Positions 28,150-37,163 of a DNA stretch of 56,159 bases are shown in pieces (the stretch's first letter is position 1; each line of letters begins with the position of its first letter). Both the position numbers and the translations under genes were made by a program. The stretch lies in NCBI GenBank assembly GCA_028872015.1, contig JAGWLO010000017.1, positions 1-56,159 on the forward strand, written 5' to 3'. The stretch comes from Burkholderiales bacterium (GTDB lineage Bacteria; Pseudomonadota; Gammaproteobacteria; Burkholderiales; Burkholderiaceae_C). The notes beneath the pieces are model-generated. The model was not told the DNA's origin. It was given only the letters and a program-made list of their open reading frames with translations, and searched no databases.

Positions 28150-31100
28150 ATGCCGCCGATGTGGAGGGCCATGCTCGGTTTGCTGGTCGCGCTGTGGCTG
28201 CCGGTGCCGACGGCGGCGGCCGCGCTGGCGCCGGCTGGCGGTGCGGAGGCCCGCGTCGACATCACCGACCCGCATTTCGAGTCGGTGGGGGGCGGCGAGA
28301 TCCCGCGCGAGGTGGTGGCGACCCTGGCGCAGGACGGCGCGGGCTACCTGTGGGTCGCCACCGGCGACGGCCTCGTGCGCTACGACGGCTACCGCTTCCG
28401 GCCCTGGGAGCGCGACAGCGCCGACCCCACGCAGCGCAACCTGGGCTGGGTGCGCGCCCTGCTCGGGGCGCGCGACGGGCGGCTGTACATCGCCACCGAA
28501 TCGCAGGGCCTGGCCGTCTACGACCCCCGCACCGAGCGCATCACCGACGTGCCGCTCGGCCTGGGCAGCGACGACGGCGCGCGGCCCGCGATCCTGGCCA
28601 TGGCCGAGGACGGCGAGGGCGCCGTGTGGCTGGGCACCGTCGGCGCCGGCCTGGTGCGCTACGAACCCGCCACCGGCCGCAGCACCCGGCTGGCGCACAC
28701 CGGGCAGCCCGGCAGCCTGCCCGACGACCGCGTACGCGCGCTGCGGGTCGACCGCCAAGGCACGCTGTGGGTGGGTACCTGGCGCGGCCTCAGCCGGCGC
28801 CTGCCCGCCAGCCGGCGCTTCGAGCCGATCGCCTGCACCGGTGCCGCCGGCGACGCCACCCAGCTCGGCGACCAGGCGGTGCAGGCGCTGTTCCAGGCCT
28901 CCGACGGCCGCCTGTGGGCCGGCACCGCGCAGGGCCGGATCGCGATCGTCGACCCCGACAGCGGCCGCTGCCGCCTGCTCGGCCGCTCCGACGGCCTGGG
29001 CGCGGACGACGAGGCCGCGGTGACCAGCTTCACCGAGGGCCCGGACGGCCGGGTGTGGGTCGGCCGCACCAGCGGCATCGACCTGCACGACCTCGCCAGC
29101 GGCCGCCTGCTGCGCCGCCTGCGCCACGACCCGCGGCGACCGCTCGGCCTGGCGGCCAACGAGGTGACCACGCTGCTGCGCGACCGCGCCGGCCTGATCT
29201 GGGTCGGCGGCTACGGCCTGGGCCTGCAGCGGCACGACCCGAACGACATCGCCGTCCGGCTGCGCGAAGCCGACCTGCGCCCCGGCAGCCCGCTGGCCGA
29301 CGCCGACGTGCGCAGCCTGCTGCAGGCCGACGACGGCCGCATCTGGGCAGCCACGCACGGCGGCTGCGTGGCCTGGCTGGACACGGGCCTGCAGGCCACC
29401 GGCGCTCTGTGCCCCAGCCTGACCCGCGCCGACGGCCGGGCCGCGGCCGGCGAGCGACCCTGGCCCGTGCAGGCCATTGCGCAGGGGCGCGACGGCGCGG
29501 TCTGGCTCGGGGGCGAGGCCGCCCTGCTCGAGATCGGGCGCGACGGCCGGCGCCGGCGACTGCTGTACCACCACGCGGGCGCCACCAACCACCTGCTGGT
29601 CGCCAGCGACGGCACGCTGTGGGTCGGCACCGAGGACGGCCTGTACCGCCTGCGGCCGGGGGCCGCGGGGCTCGAGCGCGTGGCGCGGGCCGACGGCCGG
29701 CCCCTGGCCGGCGACGTGTTCGTCACCGCCCAGGCCGCCGACGGTGCGCTGTGGGTGGCCAGCGCGCGCGGCCTGTTCCGCGTGCCGGCCGGCGCGGACG
29801 CGCTGCAGCCGGTGCAAAGCCCGCCCGGCCAGGGCCTGGGCAACCCGACCGTGATCGGGCTGCTGTTCGATCGCCAGCACACGCTGTGGGTGGACGTGGC
29901 CGTGACCGGCCTGCACCACCTGACGGCCTGGGACGGCCGAAGCGCGACGTTCGATGCCGTCAGCGTGCGCCACGGCGTCACCGGCCGGCCTTTCGGCGTG
30001 AATCTGCTGGAGGACGCGCGTGGCCGCATCTGGAGCCAGCTCAACGTCTACGACCCGGCCCGCGACCAGCTCGACGAGCTCGGCCCGGCCGACGGCGTCC
30101 GATTCGGCACCGGCTGGTTCCGCGCCTACGCGCAGCTGGGCGACGGCCGGATGCTCTTTGGCGGCAGCCGGGGCCTGCTGGTGGTGCAAGCCGAGCGCTA
30201 CGACCGCTCGGCCTACCGCCCGCCGCTGGAGATCACGGGCCTGCGCATCGACGGCCGGCCCGTGCCCGCGGGCCGGCTCGCGCGCGGGCTGCACATCGAG
30301 CCCGGCCAGCGCAGCTTCAGCCTCGATTTCGCAGCGCTCGACTACAGCGACCCGGGCCGCATCCGCTACGCCTGGCGCCTGGACGGCTACGACCGCGACT
30401 GGGTCCACGCCGGGGCCGACCAGCGCCACGCCAGCTACGGCAACCTCGACCCGGGCCGCTACGTGTGGCGGCTGCGCGCCACCAACCGCAGCGGCGTGTG
30501 GAGCCCGCGCGAGCTGGCCGTGGCCGTGCAGGTGATGCCGGCCTGGTGGCAGCGCAGCAGCTTCAAGATCGCGCTGGCCGCGCTGCTGCTGATCCTGCCG
30601 GCCGCCTTCGTGCAGTGGCGCACGCGCCGCCTGCGCCAGAGCCGGCGCGAGCTCGAGGCGCAGGTGCGCCTGCGCACTGCCGAGCTCGAGGCGACGACGC
30701 AGGCGCTGCAGCGCGAATCGACGGCGCTGGCCGAGGCCAGCCTGACCGACCCGCTCACCGGGCTGCGCAACCGCCGCTTCCTGGCCCAGCACATCGAGCG
30801 CGAGACCGCGGCCGTCGTGCAGCGCTACGCCGGCACCGGGCAGCACCCGGCCGCGCCGCTGGACGGGGCCGACCTGGTGTTCTTCCTCGTCGACATCGAC
30901 GAGTTCAAGCAGGTCAACGACCTGCACGGGCACGCCGCCGGCGACGCCGTCATCGCGCAGATGCGGGCCCGGCTGGGCGAGGTGTTCCGCGACAGCGACT
31001 ACCTCGTGCGCTGGGGCGGCGAGGAGTTCCTCGTCGTCGCCCGCCATGCCTCGCGCCGGCATGCGCCCGAGCTGGCCGAGCGCGCGCGCGCGGCGGTGGC

Positions 31101-31425
31101 CGACCGGCCTTTCGAGCTCGGCGACGGCCGGCCGCTGTCGCGCACCTGCTCGGTGGGCTTCTGCTGCTTCCCCGTCGCGCCATCCGAGCCCGGCGCGCTC
31201 GACTGGAGCGACACCGTCAGGCTCGCCGATGCCGCGCTCTACGCCGTCAAGCACCACGGCCGCAACGGCTGGCTCGGCGTGGTGGCGGCCCGCGCCGATT
31301 CGGCCTCGGCGCTGCGCGCGGCGGCGCGGGGGCCGCTGGCGGCCTGGGCCGGCAGCGGTGCGCTCGAGCTGGCCGGATCGGCTGCCCTGCGGGCCTGGCC
31401 CGCGGACGCGGCGGTCGACGCCTGA
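28150..31425 (+). CDS. Beta-propeller sensor diguanylate cyclase
   Basis: This is a membrane sensor of about 1091 residues that makes c-di-GMP. A signal peptide (MWRAMLGLLVALWLP) leads to about a dozen two-component-regulator propeller repeats (roughly 50-700), each with a core like GYLWVATGDGLVRYD. A Y_Y_Y domain (about 730-795, IRYAWRLDGYDRDWVHAG), one membrane helix (about 805-823), a coiled coil and a GGDEF domain follow. The active motif is GGEEF at 956-960. RDSD lies five residues upstream, an RxxD inhibitory site, so product feedback is likely. The propeller is periplasmic, so an external signal probably controls output. The ligand is unknown. ATG 28150 or 28159 best fits the signal peptide. 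Confidence 0.92.
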   Translation: MPPMWRAMLGLLVALWLPVPTAAAALAPAGGAEARVDITDPHFESVGGGEIPREVVATLAQDGAGYLWVATGDGLVRYDGYRFRPWERDSADPTQRNLGWVRALLGARDGRLYIATESQGLAVYDPRTERITDVPLGLGSDDGARPAILAMAEDGEGAVWLGTVGAGLVRYEPATGRSTRLAHTGQPGSLPDDRVRALRVDRQGTLWVGTWRGLSRRLPASRRFEPIACTGAAGDATQLGDQAVQALFQASDGRLWAGTAQGRIAIVDPDSGRCRLLGRSDGLGADDEAAVTSFTEGPDGRVWVGRTSGIDLHDLASGRLLRRLRHDPRRPLGLAANEVTTLLRDRAGLIWVGGYGLGLQRHDPNDIAVRLREADLRPGSPLADADVRSLLQADDGRIWAATHGGCVAWLDTGLQATGALCPSLTRADGRAAAGERPWPVQAIAQGRDGAVWLGGEAALLEIGRDGRRRRLLYHHAGATNHLLVASDGTLWVGTEDGLYRLRPGAAGLERVARADGRPLAGDVFVTAQAADGALWVASARGLFRVPAGADALQPVQSPPGQGLGNPTVIGLLFDRQHTLWVDVAVTGLHHLTAWDGRSATFDAVSVRHGVTGRPFGVNLLEDARGRIWSQLNVYDPARDQLDELGPADGVRFGTGWFRAYAQLGDGRMLFGGSRGLLVVQAERYDRSAYRPPLEITGLRIDGRPVPAGRLARGLHIEPGQRSFSLDFAALDYSDPGRIRYAWRLDGYDRDWVHAGADQRHASYGNLDPGRYVWRLRATNRSGVWSPRELAVAVQVMPAWWQRSSFKIALAALLLILPAAFVQWRTRRLRQSRRELEAQVRLRTAELEATTQALQRESTALAEASLTDPLTGLRNRRFLAQHIERETAAVVQRYAGTGQHPAAPLDGADLVFFLVDIDEFKQVNDLHGHAAGDAVIAQMRARLGEVFRDSDYLVRWGGEEFLVVARHASRRHAPELAERARAAVADRPFELGDGRPLSRTCSVGFCCFPVAPSEPGALDWSDTVRLADAALYAVKHHGRNGWLGVVAARADSASALRAAARGPLAAWAGSGALELAGSAALRAWPADAAVDA

Positions 31426-31450
31426 GCCGCGCCGCCCGGACGGCGATCGA

Positions 31451-32455
31451 TCAGGTGCCGGCCCGGTCGCCGACGGCCTCGGCGCGCCCGGGCGCGTCGA
31501 AGCCGGCCTCGACCAGCTTCACCAGCGCGTGCAGGGTCTGGTTGATCGGCGTGGGCACGCCCAGCGCCTGACCGCGGCGGGCGATGAAGCCGTTGAGGTG
31601 GTCGATCTCGCTGCGCCGGCCGCGCGCCAGGTCCTGCGCCGTGGATGAACGCTGGCCCGGCATCGCCGGGGCGATGGCCGCCACCGCCTGCAGCATCGCC
31701 GGCAGCGCCAGCCTGACGCCGGCCGCCGCGGCCACCGCCACCACCTCCTGCACCAGCGCCTGCTGCAGCGCCCGGATCTCGGGCAGCGCGGCCACCCGGC
31801 CGTAAGGCGCCTGCGCCAGCGCCGAGATGGCGTTGTAGGCGCAGTTGATGAGCAGCTTGGTCCACAGCGCCGTCATCACCTCGGCATCGATGCGCACCGG
31901 CACCTGCGCCGCGATGAAGACATCGGCCACCGCCCGCAGCGTGGCGGCCAGTGCCGGCACCTGCGCGGCGGCGGCCTCGAGCGGGCCGATCACGAGGTCA
32001 CCGCGGCCATGGTGCAGCACATGACCGGGCCCGGCCATCTCGGTGGCGACGTAGACCACGGCCGGGATCACGGTCTGCGTCACCCGCGCCGCGATCAGCC
32101 CGGCGTTCTCGACCCCGTTCTGCAGGCTCACCACCACCGCGCCGGGCGCCAGGTGCGGCGCCAGCGCGCGCGCGGTGGCGTCGGTGTCGGTGGCCTTGAC
32201 GCAGAACAGCACCAGGCCCGCACCGCGCACCGCCGCCAGCTCGACGCTGGCCGCCACCGCCACCGTCTCGGTGCCGCCGGCGCGCTGCAGCAGCAGGCCG
32301 GCGCGGCGCATGGCGTCCACGTGCGGCGCGCGGCCCACCATCGTGACGCGGTGCCCGGCGCGCGCCAGCAGGGCGCCGTAGTAGCAGCCCACCGCGCCCG
32401 CGCCGACCACGGCCACGTCCGTCTTGGCACCCATTGCACTCGCTTCAACCGCCAT
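31451..32455 (-). CDS. panE: 2-dehydropantoate 2-reductase
   Basis: The PanE family uses NADPH to reduce ketopantoate to pantoate for coenzyme A synthesis. The product of about 334 residues has the nucleotide motif VAVVGAGAVGCYYGALLARAG at the N terminus. FCVKATDTDATA, SLQNGVEN, the catalytic-lysine region WTKLLINCAYNAISAL and the C-terminal RSSTAQDLARGRRSEIDHLNG follow. Several paralogues of this family exist in many Burkholderiales with unproven substrates, so the pathway assignment is moderate. ATG 32455 has GAGGG close upstream; ATG 32434 is an alternative. It lies between two c-di-GMP genes and faces the first one. Confidence 0.85.
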   Translation of the reverse strand: MAVEASAMGAKTDVAVVGAGAVGCYYGALLARAGHRVTMVGRAPHVDAMRRAGLLLQRAGGTETVAVAASVELAAVRGAGLVLFCVKATDTDATARALAPHLAPGAVVVSLQNGVENAGLIAARVTQTVIPAVVYVATEMAGPGHVLHHGRGDLVIGPLEAAAAQVPALAATLRAVADVFIAAQVPVRIDAEVMTALWTKLLINCAYNAISALAQAPYGRVAALPEIRALQQALVQEVVAVAAAAGVRLALPAMLQAVAAIAPAMPGQRSSTAQDLARGRRSEIDHLNGFIARRGQALGVPTPINQTLHALVKLVEAGFDAPGRAEAVGDRAGT

Positions 32456-32536
32456 GCCGCCCTCGCTCCTGTCGCTCGGCACGCCCGGCCGGGCGCGCAG
32501 CTTAACGCCAAGGTGCGCGGGCTGCCGCCGGCGGCG

Positions 32537-35500
32537 TCAGGCGTGGCCGAGGAAGGCCTGGAACGCCTCGATGCTCAGCGGCCGGCTGTACAGGTAGCCC
32601 TGGTAGGCCAGGCAGCCGATGCCGGCCAGGAAGTCGCGCTGGGCCTCGGTCTCGACGCCCTCGGCGATGACTTCGAGGCCCAGGCTGCGGGCCAACGCAA
32701 CGATGGTGCGGGCGATGGCCGCGTCGTTCGGGTCGCTGAGCACATCGCGCACGAAGGACTGGTCGATCTTCAGCTGCTGCAGCGGCAGGCGCTTGAGGTA
32801 GGCGAGGGACGAGTAGCCGGTGCCGAAGTCGTCGAGCGAGAAGTTCACGCCCCAGGCCTTGAGCTCGTGCATCTTCTCGATCACGTCCTGCAGGTTGTTC
32901 AGCAGCATGCTCTCGGTCAGTTCGAGCTTCAGCTGCGAGGGCTCCGCGCCGGCCTCGCCCAGGGCCGCGAGCACCTGCTCGACGAAGTCGGGCTGCAGGA
33001 ACTGGCGCGCACTCACGTTCACGGCCAGGGTGAGCGCGCGCGTGCCCGGCGCCGCCGCCCAGGCGGCGAGCTGGCGGCAGGCCGTCTGCAGCACCCACCG
33101 GCCCAGCGGCTGGATCAGCCCGGTGGTCTCGGCCAGCGCAATGAACTCGCCCGGCGGCACCAGCCCGCGCGCCGGATGCTGCCACCGGACCAGGGCTTCC
33201 GCACCGGTGACCTGGCAGCGGGCATCGACCTGGGGCTGGTAGTGCAACAGCAGCTGGCCCTCGTGGATGCCGCGGTGCAGGTCGGACTCCAGGCTGGCCC
33301 GGCGCAGCAGCTGCTCCTGGATGGCCGGCTCGTAGAAGCGCAGGGTGTCGCGCCCCGCCGCCTTGGCCTGGTACATCGCCAGATCGGCCCGCTTCATGAG
33401 CTCGTCGACCGAGATCGGCAGCTCACCGAAGCAGGCGACGCCGATGCTGGCGCTGCTGCGCTGCTGGTGGCCCGCCAGCTGATACGGCTGGTGCAGGGCC
33501 GTGCGGATCTTCTCCCCGATCGTCTCGACCTGGTCGACGGCCTCGGACAGCGGCGCCTTCAGGTCTTCCAGCAGCACCACGAACTCGTCGCCCCCGAGAC
33601 GCGCCACCGTGTCGGCTTCGCGCAGGCAGTTCACCAGACGCCGGGCCACCTGCAGCAGGAGCTGATCGCCGACCTCGTGGCCGAGGGTGTCGTTGACGGT
33701 CTTGAAGTCGTCCAGGTCGATGAACAGCAACGCGCCCGGCCGGCCGCTGCGCCCGGCCGCGGCCAGGGCGTGCGTCAGCCGGTCGGCCAGCAGGCTGCGG
33801 TTGGGCAGGTGCGTGAGCGGGTCGAAGAACGCCAGATGCTCGATCTGCGCCTGCTGCGCCTTGCGCTCGGTGATGTCCTCCTTGACCGCGAGGTAGCTGA
33901 TGGTGCGGCCGGTCTCGTCGACGATGGGCGAGATCGAGGCGTGCTCCCAGAACAGGCTGCCGTCCTTGCGCCGGTTGCACAGCTCGCCCTGCCACACCGT
34001 GCCGCCGGCCAGCGCGGCCCAGAGCTGGCGGTACACCTCCTCGGGCGTCTGCCCCGACTTGAACAGCCGCGGGTTCTGGCCCAGGAGTTCCTCGCGCCGG
34101 TAGCCGGTGATCTGCTCGACCTTCGGGTTGGCGAAGGCGATCCGGCCGTCCAGGTCGACGACCAGCACCGACACCGGGCTCTGCTCGATGGCGCGGCCCA
34201 GGGTCTTGAGCACGCGCTCCTGGTCGCGCAACTCGGCCTGGCGCGCGAAGCCGGTGAGCGCGTGGCTGATGTCGGCCGCCATCTCGACCAGCAGCGCGCG
34301 CACCGACGGGTCGAAGGCCTGCGTGATGCCCGCAAACAGGAACAGCGTGCCCACCACCAGCCCGCCGCGCTGCAGCGGCAGCGCCGCGCCGGCGATCCAG
34401 CCGAATGCCCGGGCGCGCTCGCGCCAGGGGGCGGTGCGGGGGTCGCTCGCGTAGTCCTCGGTCCATTGCGGCTGGTTCTGGCGGATGGCCGTGCCGATCA
34501 GGCCCTGGCCATGCGGGTCGTCCTCGGCCACCGTCACGCGCGCCGTGCGCAGGAAGTCCAGCCCGCTGCCATGGGCCGCGGCCGGCTTGACGGTGCGCTG
34601 GTCGTCCGCCACCAGCATCACGCAGGCCATCGACAGGCCGGCTGCCTCCACGGCCGTGCGGCACACGCGCTGGAACAGCTCGTCCGCGTCGGCGCTGTGC
34701 ACGATGGCGTGGTTGCACTCGCTCAGCGCACGGTACAGCCGCGATAGCCGCAGCGTGCGCTCGTGGGCCGCCTGCAGCTCGCTCATGTCGCGGATGATGG
34801 CGGTGTGCATCGGACCCTGGGCCGACTGCCACTGGGCCAGCGACACCATGGCGGGGAACTCCTGCCCGCCCCGGGTCCGGGCTTCGATGCTCAGGGCGGC
34901 ACCCGTGCCGCCGCCGCCCGCAACCACGGCCCGCATGTGTTCGAACAGCGGGCGCCAGCTGCGGCGCGGCAGCAGGCGCGTAATCGGCCCGGCCAGAACG
35001 TCACGCGCGGCGTAGCCGAACACGCGCTCGGCGGCAAGGTTCCAGCCCAGGATGTGGCCCGCGTCGTCGCAACTGACGATGGCATCGGGCGCGCGCTCGA
35101 TCAGCGTGCGGTAGCGGCGCTCGCTGGCCTGCAGGGTGGCGCCGAGCCGGCGTTCCCGGGCGCGCGCCCAGAGGCCGCCGCCGGCGAAGGCGGCGATCAA
35201 CAGGCTCAGCAGCGCGGCGATGCCCAGGTAGAGGTGCTGTCGCTCGATCACCCGGGCCAGCAGCCCGGCTTCGGCGGTGCCCGCCACGACCCACAGCGGA
35301 TAGCCCTCGAGCTGGCGGTAGGCCACCAGGCGGCGCACACGGTCGGGCCCGATCGGGCCCCGGTAGCTGCCCGTGGCAGGCCCGCCGCGGGCGGCGGCCA
35401 GGAACGCGGCCGCGGGGCCGGACCCGGGGCGGCTGATGCCCCCGGCACGCAGGTCGACAGGCGTGCCGTCGTCGCTGACCAGGGCCAGATAGTCTTGCGG

Positions 35501-36127
35501 CCGCAGCCGCGACCGGTCGAAGGCCGTGGCGAAGCCGCCCAGACGAACCTCGGCAACGGCCATGCCGCCGAAATGGCCGTCGGGCTCGGTGACGCGCTGC
35601 GACAGCAACACCACGCCCGCCGGGCCGGCCGGGCGGACGAGCACGCGCCCGTCCGGGTGCGTGGCGTGAAACCGGAACGACGGGCTGGTGCTGACGTCGG
35701 TCGCCAGTTCGGGGCCGACGTCGGCGCCGCCGGCAGCGCCCGGCAGCGGGGCGGACGGGCTGGCGAACACCCTGCGCCCCTGGGCATCGAACAGACCGAT
35801 CGTCTCCAGCACCCGGCGATCGACCCGCACCGCGCCCAACAGGCGGCCCAGGCCGCTGGCCGGCACGCCTGCCTGGTGCAAGGCACCGAGGATCGACAGC
35901 AGCTGCTCGACCTCGTGCAGGCCGGCCCGCACCTGCGCGGCGGCCTCGATGGCCAGATTGGCGTTGTCGCGCTCCTGGTGCGCGAAGCGGTCGAGCCGAT
36001 CGGCCCGCCCCCGCTCCAGGGCCGCGGTCCAGACCAGGATCGTCGTCAGCGCACAGAACAGCGGCAACATCCAGCCGCCCACGTCCTGCCAGAGTGGACG
36101 GCGCGCGGCGCTGGGGGAGGTTGTCAT
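32537..36127 (-). CDS. Membrane sensor with PAS-GAF-PAS-GGDEF-EAL (c-di-GMP turnover)
   Basis: This 1196-residue protein has two membrane helices (about 17-37 and 300-322) around a periplasmic sensor domain. Inside the cell come PAS (about 335-450, ERAPDAIVSCDDAGHILGWN), GAF (about 460-640) and a second PAS with its C-terminal motif (about 644-765). GGDEF (845-849) and EAL (977-979) domains follow. READ lies five residues before GGDEF as an inhibitory site. EALVRWQHP, DDFGTGYSSLAYLKRLP and AEGVET are intact, so both synthesis and hydrolysis of c-di-GMP are possible. Which dominates cannot be read. ATG 36127 is preferred to an upstream TTG. Confidence 0.92.
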   Translation of the reverse strand: MTTSPSAARRPLWQDVGGWMLPLFCALTTILVWTAALERGRADRLDRFAHQERDNANLAIEAAAQVRAGLHEVEQLLSILGALHQAGVPASGLGRLLGAVRVDRRVLETIGLFDAQGRRVFASPSAPLPGAAGGADVGPELATDVSTSPSFRFHATHPDGRVLVRPAGPAGVVLLSQRVTEPDGHFGGMAVAEVRLGGFATAFDRSRLRPQDYLALVSDDGTPVDLRAGGISRPGSGPAAAFLAAARGGPATGSYRGPIGPDRVRRLVAYRQLEGYPLWVVAGTAEAGLLARVIERQHLYLGIAALLSLLIAAFAGGGLWARARERRLGATLQASERRYRTLIERAPDAIVSCDDAGHILGWNLAAERVFGYAARDVLAGPITRLLPRRSWRPLFEHMRAVVAGGGGTGAALSIEARTRGGQEFPAMVSLAQWQSAQGPMHTAIIRDMSELQAAHERTLRLSRLYRALSECNHAIVHSADADELFQRVCRTAVEAAGLSMACVMLVADDQRTVKPAAAHGSGLDFLRTARVTVAEDDPHGQGLIGTAIRQNQPQWTEDYASDPRTAPWRERARAFGWIAGAALPLQRGGLVVGTLFLFAGITQAFDPSVRALLVEMAADISHALTGFARQAELRDQERVLKTLGRAIEQSPVSVLVVDLDGRIAFANPKVEQITGYRREELLGQNPRLFKSGQTPEEVYRQLWAALAGGTVWQGELCNRRKDGSLFWEHASISPIVDETGRTISYLAVKEDITERKAQQAQIEHLAFFDPLTHLPNRSLLADRLTHALAAAGRSGRPGALLFIDLDDFKTVNDTLGHEVGDQLLLQVARRLVNCLREADTVARLGGDEFVVLLEDLKAPLSEAVDQVETIGEKIRTALHQPYQLAGHQQRSSASIGVACFGELPISVDELMKRADLAMYQAKAAGRDTLRFYEPAIQEQLLRRASLESDLHRGIHEGQLLLHYQPQVDARCQVTGAEALVRWQHPARGLVPPGEFIALAETTGLIQPLGRWVLQTACRQLAAWAAAPGTRALTLAVNVSARQFLQPDFVEQVLAALGEAGAEPSQLKLELTESMLLNNLQDVIEKMHELKAWGVNFSLDDFGTGYSSLAYLKRLPLQQLKIDQSFVRDVLSDPNDAAIARTIVALARSLGLEVIAEGVETEAQRDFLAGIGCLAYQGYLYSRPLSIEAFQAFLGHA

Positions 36128-36323
36128 GAGAGCTTGGCGGACCGCCTGGACCGGCTCGACGCGTGCGTGGACCCACCGGCCATCGCGCGTCGACAACCCG
36201 CTGTCTGCGCCGGAACCCGCAGCGCATGGGCGCTGCGATCAAAACATTCGGCTTCCCGCCGCCGTGATGCCCGCACCGGGCGCGGCGACCGCCTCGATCG
36301 AGGCCTCTGGACGGGAGGCTGGA

Positions 36324-37163
36324 TCACTCCATTATCGGCCGGGGCGCGCCGGGCTTGAGCGGCGCCGGCTGCGCCAGCAGCTGCGCCACCGCCGCCACCG
36401 CGATCACGGCCGGCTCCTTGCCGGCGATGCCCGGCAGGCCGATCGGGCAGGCGATGCGCTCGATCAGCGCCGGCGCGCAGCCGCGCTCGCGCAGCCGGTG
36501 CTCGAAGCGCGCGCGCTTGGTGGCCGAGCCGATGAGGCCGAAGAAGCCGAAGTCGCCGCGCGCCAGGATGGCCCGCGTGAGGGCGAGGTCGAGGTCGTGG
36601 CTGTGCGTGAGCACAAGGTAGAAGGCGCCCGGCGGCGCGGTGGCCACCTCGGCCTCGGCCGGCTCGACGCACAGGCGCTGGATGTGCGGCGGCGGCGGCG
36701 CGGCCGGAAACTCGCTTTCGCGCTCGTCGATCCACTGCACGCGGCAGGGCACGCCGGCCAGCAGGGTGGCGATGGCGCGGCCCACGTGGCCGGCGCCGTA
36801 CAGCTGCAGGTGGAAGCGCGGCGCCGGCAGCAGCCACTGCGCGGGGTCGACGGCGGCATCGGCCAGCAGCGCCAGGCGCAGCTGCAGCGCGCCGCCGCAG
36901 CACTGCCCGAGCGCGGGCCCGAGCGCGATCTGCTGCAGCACCGGCGCGCCGGGCTCGCGCAGCAGGCGCCGCGCGTCCTCGATCGCGCGCAGCTCGAGGT
37001 GACCGCCCCCGATGGTGCCCAGCACCTCGTCGGCTGCCACCAGCATGCGCGTGCCGGGCTCGCGCGGCACCGAGCCCCGGGCCGCCACCACCTCGACCAC
37101 CGCCGCCGCGCGGCCGGCGGCGCGCCAGCGCAGCGCGGCTTCGCGCAGCGCGTGCGGCGTCAT
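36324..37163 (-). CDS. xdhC: Xanthine dehydrogenase accessory protein XdhC
   Basis: XdhC binds molybdenum cofactor, promotes its sulfuration and loads it into XdhB. The 279-residue product has VEVVAARGSVPREPGTRMLV, TIGGGHLELRAIEDARRLL and QCCGGALQL in the N-terminal domain. The Rossmann-like part has LYGAGHVGRAIATLLAG, THSHDLDLALTRAIL and FGLIGSATKRARFEHRL. The ATG overlaps the xdhB stop (ATGA), so expression is coupled to the enzyme it matures. It is the last gene of xdhABC. Confidence 0.94.
   Translation of the reverse strand: MTPHALREAALRWRAAGRAAAVVEVVAARGSVPREPGTRMLVAADEVLGTIGGGHLELRAIEDARRLLREPGAPVLQQIALGPALGQCCGGALQLRLALLADAAVDPAQWLLPAPRFHLQLYGAGHVGRAIATLLAGVPCRVQWIDERESEFPAAPPPPHIQRLCVEPAEAEVATAPPGAFYLVLTHSHDLDLALTRAILARGDFGFFGLIGSATKRARFEHRLRERGCAPALIERIACPIGLPGIAGKEPAVIAVAAVAQLLAQPAPLKPGAPRPIME

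Noticed and set aside
27127..31257. 1376-codon open frame antisense to the enoyl-CoA hydratase and propeller cyclase genes
   Set aside because: No recognisable domain, composition typical of an antisense shadow, and the sense genes are unambiguous.
36128..36323. 196-base gap between the EAL gene start and xdhC stop as a possible RNA gene or small gene
   Set aside because: No conserved structure, ribosome site or start could be supported; it probably holds only the promoter of the EAL gene.
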